Origin: Granulicella mallensis MP5ACTX8
Lineage (GTDB): Bacteria; Acidobacteriota; Terriglobia; Terriglobales; Acidobacteriaceae
NCBI RefSeq assembly: GCF_000178955.2
Contig: NC_016631.1
Coordinates: forward strand, 5,766,001 to 5,830,000
Length of the DNA: 64,000 nucleotides
Direction: 5' to 3'
Below are positions 34,360 to 42,963 of this stretch, in pieces. The notes under the pieces were generated by a model that saw nothing but the letters and a program-made list of their open reading frames with translations, was not told the DNA's origin and made no database searches. Positions within the stretch are counted from its first letter, which is position 1, and every line of letters begins with the position of its first letter. A program made the position numbers and the translations under genes.

Positions 34360-34406
34360 AGGGAACAGGGCTCAGAAAGCATTCTGGACTCTGAGCCCTG
34401 TTCCCT
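34360..34406. terminator. Long hairpin, probable terminator
   Basis: A perfect 17-bp stem (AGGGAACAGGGCTCAGA and complement) with a 13-base loop lies 21 bases after the beta-helix gene stop and before the TIGR00266 gene. Sequence around it (GGACCCAGGGAACAGGGC) is of the dispersed kind. No T tract is present. Confidence 0.6.
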
Positions 34407-34475
34407 AGGCCCTGTTCCTGGCGTAGGATGTTGTGCAACAAACAAAATCCTACGCAGACGGAAGGAACGGGAACG

Positions 34476-35237
34476 ATGCAAAGCAGGATTATAGGAACCA
34501 CCATGCCGGTGCTGGAGGCGCTGCTGCAGCCGGGCGAGTCGCTCATCTCCGAAGCCGGCGAGCTGAGCTGGATGACCCAGAGCATCGCGATGTCGACACA
34601 CACTCAGATGGCGGGCGGCGGTGGGTTCTTCGGCGCGATCAAGCGCATGGCCGGCGGCGGAACGCTCTTCATGAGCGAATACACCGCGCAGGGCTATCCC
34701 GGCGAGGTCGCCTTCGCAACCAAGATCCCCGGGCACATCGTACCGATCGAAGTCGGCCCCGGGCATGAGTTCATGATCCATCGCCACGGCTTTCTGTGCT
34801 CCACACCGCAGATTCAGCTCGGCGTCGGCTTTCAGCAGTCCTTGGGCGCGGGCATCTTCGGCGGCGACGGCTTCCTGCTGCAGAAGGTCGCGGGTTACGG
34901 CACGGCCTGGCTGGAGCTCAGCGGCGAGGTCGTCATTCGCGACCTGCAACCCGGCGAGACACTGCGCGTGCATCCCGGCCATGTCGGGGCTTTTCAGGCA
35001 TCCGTGAGCTTCCAGATCACGCGTATTCAGGGCATTCGCAATATGTTCTTCGGCGGCGACGGCATCTTCCTCGCAGCCCTCACCGGTCCGGGACGCATCT
35101 GGCTGCAGACGCTGCCCCTCTCCAACATGGCCCATGCGCTGCAACCCTATCTCTCGAGCGAAGGCAGCGACCGGCGCGTTGGAACAGCAGGAGTTGTAGG
35201 CGGAATTGTTGGGTCCCTGCTGGACAACAATCGATAG
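34476..35237 (+). CDS. TIGR00266/AIM24-family protein
   Basis: 253 residues. The double beta-barrel TIGR00266 layout is visible: MPVLEALLQPGESLISEAGELSWM at the start, then GGGGFFGAIKRMAGGGTLFMSEYTAQG and GEVAFATKIPGHIVPIEVGPG. FLCSTPQIQLGVGFQQSLGAGIFGGDGFLLQKVAGYGTAWLELSGEV is in the middle and LTGPGRIWLQTLPLSNMA near the end. Mitochondrial AIM24 belongs here; bacterial roles are unknown. The gene starts at ATG 34476, with AAGGA plus GGGAA upstream; an in-frame ATG 16 codons earlier lacks a site. No partner gene is adjacent. Confidence 0.88.
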   Translation: MQSRIIGTTMPVLEALLQPGESLISEAGELSWMTQSIAMSTHTQMAGGGGFFGAIKRMAGGGTLFMSEYTAQGYPGEVAFATKIPGHIVPIEVGPGHEFMIHRHGFLCSTPQIQLGVGFQQSLGAGIFGGDGFLLQKVAGYGTAWLELSGEVVIRDLQPGETLRVHPGHVGAFQASVSFQITRIQGIRNMFFGGDGIFLAALTGPGRIWLQTLPLSNMAHALQPYLSSEGSDRRVGTAGVVGGIVGSLLDNNR

Positions 35238-35361
35238 TGAAAGGTCTGGGCCCAAAGCTGTTTTGAACGAGGAAATTTGATGTACGTTGTGGCCACAGAT
35301 CTGGCCAGATTTGCATCAAACGCTTTGTCACAAACCAATAAAAATAATAGAGGAGCACGTC

Positions 35362-35799
35362 ATGGATGAAACACCGAACGGCCAGCCTCAAGATCCCGGT
35401 ACCGACCCTTCCTGGGGAACCCCCAACCCCAATTACCCGCCCCCATCCGCGCAGTACCCTCCGGTTCAACCTGTAGCCGAAGGCCTGAGCGACAACATGC
35501 TCGGAGCACTGGCCTACGTCACGATCATCCCGGCGATCTTCTTCCTCGTAGTGGCTCCCTATAACCAGAAGCCCTTTATCAAATTCAACGCCTTTCAGTG
35601 TCTTGGGCTGGCGCTCGTATGGTTCTGCATTGGCTTCATCTTCGTCATTCCGGTTTTCGGTTGGATTATCGGAGGAATCGGCAATCTCGCAGTGATCGTT
35701 TGCTGGCTGCTCTGCATCATCAAAGCGTCGCAGGGTAGCGTATTCAAGCTTCCTGTCATCGGCGACTTCGCAGCCCAGCAGTCCGGCTATCGGGTCTAG
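35362..35799 (+). CDS. Small membrane protein (DUF4870/Tic20-like)
   Basis: 145 residues. The first 45 residues are rich in proline, glutamine and asparagine (GTPNPNYPPPSAQYPPVQ). Three to four hydrophobic segments follow: NMLGALAYVTIIPAIFFLVV, FNAFQCLGLALVWFCIGFIFVI and GNLAVIVCWLLCIIKA. The pattern AYVTIIPAIFFL...F.KFNAFQCL matches small DUF4870-like proteins of unknown function. GAGGAG lies six bases before ATG 35362, so the longer frame from 35287 is rejected. A hairpin terminator follows at 35821. Confidence 0.77.
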   Translation: MDETPNGQPQDPGTDPSWGTPNPNYPPPSAQYPPVQPVAEGLSDNMLGALAYVTIIPAIFFLVVAPYNQKPFIKFNAFQCLGLALVWFCIGFIFVIPVFGWIIGGIGNLAVIVCWLLCIIKASQGSVFKLPVIGDFAAQQSGYRV

Positions 35800-35820
35800 T
35801 TTCGCAACGAATACGAACGG

Positions 35821-35859
35821 AAGCCCGCTCTCCTGCAATCGGAGAAGCGGGCTTTCTTT
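35821..35859 (+). terminator. Rho-independent terminator
   Basis: A 9-bp stem (AAGCCCGCT and AGCGGGCTT) with nested CTCC/GGAG pairing in the loop is followed by TTCTTTCG. It lies 22 bases after the stop of the small membrane protein gene. Confidence 0.8.
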
Positions 35860-35948
35860 CGTTGCTGTGGCCGACGATTCAGGACCCTATCGAGGGTCCG
35901 TATAAATCTCCATTGCAGTTGCAAGAAGGGCCAAGTAGACTCGCTGGC

Positions 35949-36920
35949 ATGATGCGACTCCTCCCCTCCTTCTCTACTGGTCTAACGGTCGCCCTGTTGG
36001 GCGCGTGTGCTGTTCCGTGTGTGTCCCAGGACTGGGCCAAAACCATGCTTGCCAAGAGCCCTCGACACGGTGAGTACGTCACCATTCAAGAGTCCAATGG
36101 CCGAGCGCTGCAGGCGTTTGTTGTGTACCCCGAGGTCAAGGATAAGGCCCCCGTCGTCGTCCTGATCCACGAGATCTTTGGACAGAGCGACTGGGCCAAA
36201 GAGATGGCCGACGAACTCGCAGGCGCAGGCTACATCGTCGTCGAGCCAGACCTGCTGAGCGGCTTTGGGCCCCCGATGACAGGCGTGCCCGCCGATGCGG
36301 CAAAGTCTCCCCAGACTGCTGGAGCCACAGCTGCGGCAAAGGGGACATCCGCACAAGCAACGGAGGATCACTCCCACATGAACATGCCCGCGCCATCAGC
36401 GGGAGCAGCCTACATGGCGATGTCGCCCGGTGGAACTGCCGCGTTTCCCGACCAGAATGCAGTCGTAAAGGCGGTGTCGGCACTGGACGCGAATGTCGTG
36501 ACAGGCGACCTCGATGCGGCTGCTGATTACGGCAAGAAACTGCCCTCGGCGAACGGCAAATTGTATGTGGCAGGGTTCTGCTGGGGTGGAGGCAAGACTT
36601 TTCTATTCGCCACACATCGCAAGGACCTGAGCGCGTCCTTCGTGTTCTATGGCCCTCCGCCACCAGCCGACACGATGCCGAGCATCACCGCTCCGGTCTA
36701 CGGTTTCTACGCGGGCAACGATGCGCGCATCACCGCAACGATTCCGCAGACCCAGACTGACATGAAGGCCGCAGGCAAGACCTATGAACCCGTGACCTAC
36801 GATGGTGCAGGACACGGCTTCATGCGTGCAGGCGAAGCTCCCGACGCCAACGCTCCTAACAGCGCAGCGCGAGCCGCCGGGTTCCGGCGGCTGGTCGATC
36901 TACTGGGCGGCGTGCGATAG
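35949..36920 (+). CDS. Exported dienelactone-hydrolase family protein
   Basis: About 323 residues. A signal peptide of about 26 residues ends at VPCVSQ. The alpha/beta-hydrolase core has VVVLIHEIFGQSDWAKEMADELA near residue 70, the nucleophile cysteine in GFCWGGG (near 210), the aspartate in YAGNDARI and the histidine in GAGHGFMR. This is the Cys-His-Asp triad of the dienelactone hydrolases. An extra low-complexity stretch of about 70 residues (AATA-rich, with DHSHMNM and a methionine-rich MAMSPGG) sits between strand 3 and the nucleophile. The substrate is unknown. MM at 35949/35952 is taken as start; ribosome site weak. Confidence 0.84.
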   Translation: MMRLLPSFSTGLTVALLGACAVPCVSQDWAKTMLAKSPRHGEYVTIQESNGRALQAFVVYPEVKDKAPVVVLIHEIFGQSDWAKEMADELAGAGYIVVEPDLLSGFGPPMTGVPADAAKSPQTAGATAAAKGTSAQATEDHSHMNMPAPSAGAAYMAMSPGGTAAFPDQNAVVKAVSALDANVVTGDLDAAADYGKKLPSANGKLYVAGFCWGGGKTFLFATHRKDLSASFVFYGPPPPADTMPSITAPVYGFYAGNDARITATIPQTQTDMKAAGKTYEPVTYDGAGHGFMRAGEAPDANAPNSAARAAGFRRLVDLLGGVR

Positions 36921-36950
36921 CGTGATGAATCATTCCTTATAGCGCGAAGC

Positions 36951-36982
36951 GCAAACCGTGACGCTTCAGCGTCGCGGTTTGC
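36951..36982 (+). terminator. Terminator-like hairpin after dienelactone hydrolase
   Basis: A 14-bp stem (GCAAACCGTGACGC with GCGTCGCGGTTTGC, one G-T wobble) and a TTCA loop. It lies 30 bases after the stop; flanking text GCGCGAAGCGC also resembles dispersed repeat sequence. No long T run. Confidence 0.6.
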
Positions 36983-37192
36983 ACTTCACGCTGTAGTGAA
37001 CACACCATCACGATTCGACGAACGGGGGGTCAGCACACCCGCCAGATCTAGATGAGAAAACTGCTGGCTTACATCGATTTAGAAGTGATTGTTTCCGAGA
37101 TAGCGTTCCAGTTTTAGATAGTCTCTGGCGAATCAAAGACATCGCCTTTTTTGATTTTTTTACCAACAACAGCCCAGGAGTAGCAGCAAAAG

Positions 37193-37223
37193 CAAACGCC
37201 CCAGCCATAGGCTGGGGCGTTTG
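37193..37223 (-). terminator. Rho-independent terminator
   Basis: A perfect 14-bp stem (CAAACGCCCCAGCC and complement) with a three-base loop, followed on the minus strand by CTTTTGCTTTTGCT. It lies 18 bases after the stop of the lipoprotein gene at 37241. Confidence 0.88.
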
Positions 37224-37240
37224 TCTTGCAGCTTTCTGTT

Positions 37241-38509
37241 CTAGTTGACGATGACCGACTGTGCATGGGCGTGGTTGCCATTAGCAACCGCGGTAACGCA
37301 GGTTGGATCCTGGCCGGTCGTGAACGGTGTGTTATCGATACCCGACAACTGACCCGTGTTCGGATCGATCTTCTCAGCCGAGATACTGGAATCGACCAGA
37401 TTCGACGTGTAAAGGTAAATACCCAGCGCCGGCTCAACGGTAACGCAGGTTGGAGAAGTACCCACAGTCGCAGAGCCGGTAGTGGCTACACCGCTAAGCG
37501 AACCATCGGAGATGCTGATGGCGAAAGCACTCACCGTATTGGAGTTTTGGTTCGCGGTATAGAGGAACTTGCCGCGTGGCTCGATCGTCAGGTTTACAGG
37601 AAAAAGTCCGGTGCCAGTGCCGGTGCTGAACGGACTATTGTTCAACGCCGTCAGACCGCCTGCAGTTGGCCCAGCTCCATTAATCCCATAACCGATGATT
37701 GCATTTGAGGCCTCGTCCGTTACATATACATACTTTGTAGACGGCTCGACCACAATAGCACTCGGTTGTACGCCTGCCTTAACCCCCGTGCAGGCAGTCG
37801 GAGAAGTCGTGGTGCAACTGGAACCAGGCAGCAGGGTCAAGTTACCATTTGACTGATTCTGCAGGAAGCCAATCACCGACGGGCCTGTCGTCGATGTTTC
37901 CTGATCGACGACATAGGCGTACACGCTGGAACTGGTAGCACCGCTCAGAACAGTGGGATTCGAGATGGCGATAGAAACCGGATTATTACCAACATTTACA
38001 TTGATCGCCGTACCCAGGCTGCCAACGTTGCTGCCCGACTGGGTGATCGGGAAGATCGTAATGCCGCCTGGTCCGGGCGAACCCGAACCGAAGCCCGTCT
38101 GAAACCGGTAGGTCACATACAGATAGGTTCCGGTAGAATCGACAGCCGCCGCTGTCCCGAAGCTGCCGGTGAGATTATAGGTGTTCTGTCCGTAAAGCTT
38201 GCCGTCCGTGCCGATGGCATACTCAACCACATTACTGTCCTTCTGGCTGACGACATAGAGGAAGTTGCCATCGGGCGTGACGGCCACGGCTACCGGATTT
38301 TGGCCCGTTCCTGAGAACGGGGAACCATTGATCTGCGTCAAGGCTCCGCTCTGGTAATCGACAGCATAGGCTGAAACCGTCGCGTTTTGCGATGAGATGG
38401 AGTAAACATACGCCACGGTGTAGTCGCGGCTGCACGCTGTAGAGCCAAGCCCTATTGCCAGTGACATTCCCGTGGCCAGTGCCGCGCGACCGATGCTTTT
38501 CAACTTCAT
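37241..38509 (-). CDS. Exported beta-propeller (lactonase-like) protein, paralog 1
   Basis: 422 residues. The N terminus is an export signal with a cysteine after GLGSTA, so it may be a lipoprotein, although the lipobox is weak. The body has seven-bladed YncE/lactonase-like repeats with PVAVAVTPDGNFLYVVSQ, PSAIVVEPSTKYVYVTDE, PVNLTIEPRGKFLYTANQ and PTCVTVEPALGIYLYT. It is paralogous to the next gene on the strand, with the same order of blades. The likely role is in the envelope, binding or hydrolysing an unknown ligand. ATG 38509 has AAGGGAAG upstream. It is the second of the tandem pair, after a terminator. Confidence 0.82.
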   Translation of the reverse strand: MKLKSIGRAALATGMSLAIGLGSTACSRDYTVAYVYSISSQNATVSAYAVDYQSGALTQINGSPFSGTGQNPVAVAVTPDGNFLYVVSQKDSNVVEYAIGTDGKLYGQNTYNLTGSFGTAAAVDSTGTYLYVTYRFQTGFGSGSPGPGGITIFPITQSGSNVGSLGTAINVNVGNNPVSIAISNPTVLSGATSSSVYAYVVDQETSTTGPSVIGFLQNQSNGNLTLLPGSSCTTTSPTACTGVKAGVQPSAIVVEPSTKYVYVTDEASNAIIGYGINGAGPTAGGLTALNNSPFSTGTGTGLFPVNLTIEPRGKFLYTANQNSNTVSAFAISISDGSLSGVATTGSATVGTSPTCVTVEPALGIYLYTSNLVDSSISAEKIDPNTGQLSGIDNTPFTTGQDPTCVTAVANGNHAHAQSVIVN

Positions 38510-38584
38510 GGGGCTTCCCTTGCGTCCGGCCGCCGTAGCGGCCCCTTGTTGAATACCGGCCTCAAAGACCGGGAACTTAAATTT

Positions 38585-38613
38585 CTCTACGGCAGGCCAG
38601 GCCTGCCGTAGAG
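38585..38613 (-). terminator. Rho-independent terminator between the paralogs
   Basis: A perfect 13-bp stem (CTCTACGGCAGGC and complement) with a CAG loop, lying ten bases after the stop at 38623; on the minus strand AAATTTAAG follows. It separates the two beta-propeller genes transcriptionally. Confidence 0.8.
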
Positions 38614-38622
38614 TCTTTCTCT

Positions 38623-39888
38623 TTAGTTGACTGCGCCGCTGAATCCCAGGCACGTCGCCTGCCCCGTAGCCGTAAAGGTTGAGCCTCGAGACAGGGCACT
38701 CAAATTGCCTGTAGTCGGATCAATCACCTTACCCGTCACAGTGCCATCGTTGTGGTTGGAGACATAGATGTACTGACTCGATGCATCCTCCACCATACAG
38801 ACCGGACCGGACCCCGTCGTGAATGGGGCACCCGCAATCGGGGCCAACTGGCCGTTCGTCGGATTGATCGTCCATGCCGACATCGAACTGAAGGCAGTAC
38901 CCACAGTCGTGCTGGTAGTCGACTGATTCAGGACATACAGATACTTGTTGCTGATATCTACGAGCGAGTAGTCCGGATTCAAGGTGCCTGCGAAGTTCTG
39001 CACAGTACCACCGGTAACGGGATTCAGATTGCAGTTCGTGCCGACAGTGAACGGGTAGATACGACCTGGGCTTGGCCCGCCATTGACAATTACCCCAGGT
39101 TCCGTGTCCGTAATGTATGTATATGTACCATTGCCATTGATTGAGCTTGCGGAGACCGTATTGAGGGCTTGAGTCTTCGGTCCGGTAAAGCTAAGTTGCC
39201 CGGTCGAGCTATTAATACTGTAGGGCGAGAGCGACTGATCTGCCGAGTTCACGGTAAGCAGGCAACTGTTCGTGGTCTTCATCATGATAGGAGCCTGGCC
39301 AACCTCGAAGAAGGTCGGGGCAGCGCTGTTTGGTGGAATCGACTGGGTATTCTGAACCAACGTCAGGCGCCCTGTATTCGGATCAGATTGAAAGACCGTG
39401 ATCGAACCGTTGCAGGTCGAGCCTGCGGTGGAGTCGCAAGTTGCATCAGGAGCGTACTTGTCCAGTACGTAGAGAAACGTACCACCACCATCGAACTGCG
39501 CCCACATGGGAACAAAGCCCTGGCTCTCATAGTTAGACAGGTAGGTCAGCGCGCCGTCACCACCAACAGAGAATACCGAGATGCCGCTAGAGGTGCCCTT
39601 CTGGCCGGGACCGCCGCCTGTGCCCTGATTGATCACGTAGACAAACCGTCCACCCTGCTTTACCACCATCATGACGGGATTCGTTCCGTTCGAAGAAACC
39701 GGGGAGCCGGCAATCGAAGTCAGATTGCCAGTAAAATCGTCCACTTTAAAGCCAGCGATCTGGTTGTACTGCTGTCCTAGAACCCAGACGTATCCGATGG
39801 TGCCGCCGCCGCAGGCGGTCATGCCTAATCCTAACGCCACCGATGCCAACAGGGCCATCGCTAAACGGCCATACAAACTCAACTTCAT
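38623..39888 (-). CDS. Beta-propeller (lactonase-like) lipoprotein, paralog 2
   Basis: 421 residues. The lipobox is GLGMTAC with the modified cysteine at 26. Blades repeat as NPVMMVVKQGGRFVYVINQ, VPMWAQFDGGGTFLYVLDK, NTVSASSINGNGTYTYITD, SLVDISNKYLYVLNQ and PVCMVEDASSQYIYVSNH, again a YncE/lactonase-like propeller. It and the downstream paralog share about the same length and blade order, so they are an old tandem duplication. AAGGAAG lies just before ATG 39888. The function is unknown; lipoproteins of this type are numerous in Acidobacteriota. Confidence 0.84.
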   Translation of the reverse strand: MKLSLYGRLAMALLASVALGLGMTACGGGTIGYVWVLGQQYNQIAGFKVDDFTGNLTSIAGSPVSSNGTNPVMMVVKQGGRFVYVINQGTGGGPGQKGTSSGISVFSVGGDGALTYLSNYESQGFVPMWAQFDGGGTFLYVLDKYAPDATCDSTAGSTCNGSITVFQSDPNTGRLTLVQNTQSIPPNSAAPTFFEVGQAPIMMKTTNSCLLTVNSADQSLSPYSINSSTGQLSFTGPKTQALNTVSASSINGNGTYTYITDTEPGVIVNGGPSPGRIYPFTVGTNCNLNPVTGGTVQNFAGTLNPDYSLVDISNKYLYVLNQSTTSTTVGTAFSSMSAWTINPTNGQLAPIAGAPFTTGSGPVCMVEDASSQYIYVSNHNDGTVTGKVIDPTTGNLSALSRGSTFTATGQATCLGFSGAVN

Positions 39889-40070
39889 GCGCTTCCTTCA
39901 TCACCCGTCTCGCCGCTTGATTAGAGCGTTCGAGATCCGGGGAAACCGTCTCGGGGAGGAGTACGAACCTTCGTCTGATTGTAGAAGGTAGTCGGCCTTT
40001 ATGCCAATTTTCATAGCAGGAAAGAAGCAGGAAACAGGAAGTGGCAAACAAGAAACAGCAAAGACGAAGA

Positions 40071-40088
40071 CCGCCGATCACTCGGCGG
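40071..40088 (-). terminator. Terminator-like hairpin with flanking inverted repeats
   Basis: CCGCCGA and TCGGCGG pair around a TCAC loop. Just outside, GAAGCAGGAAACAG (near 40024) is repeated inverted near 40125. The structure follows the M13 peptidase gene (ends 40138). Confidence 0.65.
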
Positions 40089-40137
40089 CCTCTGTCGTTT
40101 ACCTGTTTCCTACTTCCTGTTTGCTGTTTCCTGCTTC

Positions 40138-42207
40138 TTACCAGACGCGGCAACCGCCGCTGGCTGGCATCATGGGCTGGCCGACCTTGCAACCGAAGGC
40201 CTTGCCGAACTCATCAAAGTTCTGCACTACCCCCTTCACGCGCCACTGTCCGGAGCTGTGCGGATCGGTCTTGGCGCCCACGCGTGCAGACTGCTCGGTC
40301 TTGTTCTCGCACCACACCTGGCCGAAGGAGATAAAGAAGCGCTGCGCCGGTGTATAGCCGTCGATCTTCGCCTCTTCGGCATCCTTGCCTTCCTTCGCCA
40401 GCACGCTCTGCAATGCCTGGAAGGCGATGCGGATGCCGCCGTTGTCGGCGGTGTTTTCGCCGAGCGTCAGATGGCCGTTCAGGTTTTGTCCCGGAGCGAC
40501 CTCGAAGCCGTCATACTCCTTGGCCTCGCACTCGGTACGGTCTTTGAACTTGGCGAGATCGTCGTTCGTCCACCACTGGTTGACGTTGCCGTGCAGGTCG
40601 TACTTGGCGCCCTGATCGTCAAAGCCATGCGTCATCTCGTGGCCGATCACCACGCCGATCGCTCCGAAGTTTACAGCCGGGTCCTTCGAGTTATCGAAGA
40701 ACGGAGGCTGCAGAATGCCGGCGGGAAAGTTGATGTCGTTCTGCGGCGGGTTGTAGTAAGCGTTGACGGTCGGCGGTGTCATGCCCCACTCCGTCTCATC
40801 GACGGGCTTGCCGTACTTGGAAAGGTTACGGTTGTACTCGAAGATGTCGCTGCGCTGGATGTTGCCCAGCAGGTCGTCGCGCTTGACCTCGAGCTTCGAG
40901 TAGTCGCGCCAGTGCGCGGGATAGCCGATCTTGTCGCGGATCGAATCGAGTTTCTTCTTAGCCTCCACCTTGGTCTCGGGGCTCATCCACGGAAGCTGCG
41001 CGATGTCCTGCGCCAGAGCCGCCTCGAGGGCATGGACGAGGTTCTCCATGTTGTCCTTGGCATCAGGCGGGAAGTTCTGCTTCACCCAGTCCTGGCCAAC
41101 GGCCTCGCCGAGAGCGCTGTCCGTGAGACGCGTGCAGCGCTTCCAACGCGGCTGCTCCTCTTTTTGTCCCTGCAGGGTAGCGCTGAAGAAAGCGAAGTTC
41201 TCTTCCTGGAACGGAGCGGAGAGCAGCGGTGCCGCACCGTGCAGCGTGTGCCAGCGCAGGTAGCTCTTGAGCGAAGAGAGGCTCTCGGTGTCGAGAACAG
41301 TATTCACAGTCGTGAAGAAGCCAGGCGAGCTGACATTGACCGTCGGAACGCTGCCCATGCCGATACCCCCAAGAAACTGCGGCCAGTTGTAGTCCGGGGT
41401 GAGCTTCTGCATCTCGGCGATAGTCATGATGTGGTAACGCTTGGCCGGATCGCGCATCTCGACGCGATCCATCGATCCCTTGGCCAGCGCGACTTCGATG
41501 CGCATCACATTGTCGGCTTCCGTAGCCGCCTTTTCGGGAGTGTCGCCCAGCAGCACGAACATCTTCGTCACGTGGTCGACGTATTGCGCGCGAATCTTCA
41601 CAAAACGCGCGTCGGGATTCAGATAGTAGTCGCGGTCGGGCAGCGAAAGCCCGCCCTGGCCAGTGCTTAGAATCTGCTTGCTCGAGTCCTTCTGGTCCTG
41701 GCTCACGCCCACACCCAATAGCTCGCCGCCGCCGTGCTCCTTGAAGAGCGCGACGTTCAGTGCCGCAAGCTCCTTGTTGCTCTTGAGCCCTTCAATCATG
41801 GCCAGTTCAGGCTGCAGGGGCTTGGCGCCAAGCGAATCGACCAGGGCGACATTCATGCAGGCGGCAAAGTAGTCGCCGTACTTCTTCTGCAGCGGTGTCT
41901 TCGGCGCATCGGCAGCAACCTTCAGCTCGGTATAGAGCAGATAGTTGTTGCGATCGGAGAGTTCGTTGAAGCGTCCCCAGCGTACCTGGTCGGCCGGAAT
42001 AGGATTGTCCTTCTTCCAGTTGCCGCAGGCGTATTGGTAGAAGTCGGTGCAGGGATCGGCGGTCTTATCGATAGCCGAGACATCGAAGCTGATGGGTTTC
42101 TTGGGAACAGCGGTCGGGCCGGAAGAAGCATCGGCGCTGGCAAGGTTCTGGGCCAGACACAGTGGAGCGGCCAGGGCGAGCAGGCAGGCGGGAACAAACG
42201 TGCGCAT
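40138..42207 (-). CDS. M13 family zinc metallopeptidase (neprilysin/PepO-like), exported
   Basis: 689 residues. A signal peptide of about 20 residues ends at PLCLAQ. The N-terminal M13 domain contains DPCTDFYQYACGNW (near 48-61). The catalytic domain contains VIGHEMTHGFD with zinc histidines H523 and H527 and base E524. LTLGENTADNGG gives the third ligand E584, and the protein ends with CRVW as in the family. It would cleave short peptides in the periplasm or outside. AGGAG is four bases before ATG 42207; an earlier ATG 15 codons upstream is rejected. Single gene. Confidence 0.95.
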   Translation of the reverse strand: MRTFVPACLLALAAPLCLAQNLASADASSGPTAVPKKPISFDVSAIDKTADPCTDFYQYACGNWKKDNPIPADQVRWGRFNELSDRNNYLLYTELKVAADAPKTPLQKKYGDYFAACMNVALVDSLGAKPLQPELAMIEGLKSNKELAALNVALFKEHGGGELLGVGVSQDQKDSSKQILSTGQGGLSLPDRDYYLNPDARFVKIRAQYVDHVTKMFVLLGDTPEKAATEADNVMRIEVALAKGSMDRVEMRDPAKRYHIMTIAEMQKLTPDYNWPQFLGGIGMGSVPTVNVSSPGFFTTVNTVLDTESLSSLKSYLRWHTLHGAAPLLSAPFQEENFAFFSATLQGQKEEQPRWKRCTRLTDSALGEAVGQDWVKQNFPPDAKDNMENLVHALEAALAQDIAQLPWMSPETKVEAKKKLDSIRDKIGYPAHWRDYSKLEVKRDDLLGNIQRSDIFEYNRNLSKYGKPVDETEWGMTPPTVNAYYNPPQNDINFPAGILQPPFFDNSKDPAVNFGAIGVVIGHEMTHGFDDQGAKYDLHGNVNQWWTNDDLAKFKDRTECEAKEYDGFEVAPGQNLNGHLTLGENTADNGGIRIAFQALQSVLAKEGKDAEEAKIDGYTPAQRFFISFGQVWCENKTEQSARVGAKTDPHSSGQWRVKGVVQNFDEFGKAFGCKVGQPMMPASGGCRVW

Positions 42208-42447
42208 GGAACTCCTTGAAAAGACAACAATCAACGCTATGCCAGAGAGCATACCTCCGAGAAGGTCCTCTTCGATAGAGCGAAGCTAACGGTTGTTTCG
42301 AGTACGAACAGAGAGAATGGAAAGTTGCCAAAGAATTGTCTGAATAGAGAGCCAGGTGAAAACAACGCCAGCTTCAGGCACAGGAAAACCTTTAGCGCAG
42401 AGGACGCTACGGGTGCCATCGCGGCCTCTGCGTTAAGATTTTCTTCC

Positions 42448-42466
42448 GGGAGCTAATGACGCTCCC
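42448..42466 (-). terminator. Short terminator hairpin
   Basis: GGGAGC and GCTCCC pair around a 7-base loop 14 bases after the VOC gene stop (42480). On the minus strand GGAAGAAAATC follows. Modest support. Confidence 0.5.
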
Positions 42467-42479
42467 TATCTGGCAGCAA

Positions 42480-42833
42480 CTACTTCGCCTGCCAGAGAGC
42501 GATGGTCGCGCCCGTAGGGTCAATGAGGATGCTGAACGAACCCATGCCGGGAACCTCCTGAGGGCCGCGAACGAGTTTGCCGCCGAGGGAGGTGGCCTTT
42601 TCGGTAGCTGCCTTGAGGTCTTCGACCCCGACATAGGGAAGCCAGGCGACAGGGACACCGGGCATCGAAAAGATCCCACCGCCGGGACCGCTTTCAGGCT
42701 TGAAGGTGCTGTAGACCATGCCTTCGCCCATGTCATTGTCCACAAAGGTCCAGTTGAAGAGCTTGCCATAGAATTCTTTGGCTGCGGAGAGGTCGGGGGT
42801 GCAGAGTTCGAGGTGTACGAAGGGATTTGCCAT
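42480..42833 (-). CDS. VOC family (glyoxalase-like) protein
   Basis: 117 residues, a single VOC unit of two beta-alpha-beta modules: PFVHLELCTPDLSAAKEFYGKLFNW at the start, VAWLPYVGVEDLKAATEKATSLGG in the middle and GSFSILIDPTGATIALWQ at the end. This matches cytosolic glyoxalase/bleomycin-resistance-type proteins of the PhnB-like subgroup. The substrate is unknown. AAAGGA lies seven bases before ATG 42833; an in-frame ATG 11 codons earlier is less likely. A short hairpin terminator follows. Confidence 0.87.
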   Translation of the reverse strand: MANPFVHLELCTPDLSAAKEFYGKLFNWTFVDNDMGEGMVYSTFKPESGPGGGIFSMPGVPVAWLPYVGVEDLKAATEKATSLGGKLVRGPQEVPGMGSFSILIDPTGATIALWQAK

Positions 42834-42963
42834 CACGTGTCCTTTTGGAGATCCGATTTCACGCAAAGCGCGAGATGCGGGTCATCCTACGCGTGAGCGC
42901 GCAGAGATGTCTCGGACAGAAGAGGCATTTTATGGAGAAATTTTTGTTACAGCTCAGATATCG

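Noticed and set aside
32651-34603. Minus-strand frame of 650 codons opposite the beta-helix gene
   Set aside because: Antisense shadow with low-complexity basic composition; the plus-strand product has clear signal peptide and beta-helix motifs.
40258-41670. Plus-strand frame antisense to the M13 peptidase
   Set aside because: No motif, and the minus strand codes for the complete, well conserved peptidase.
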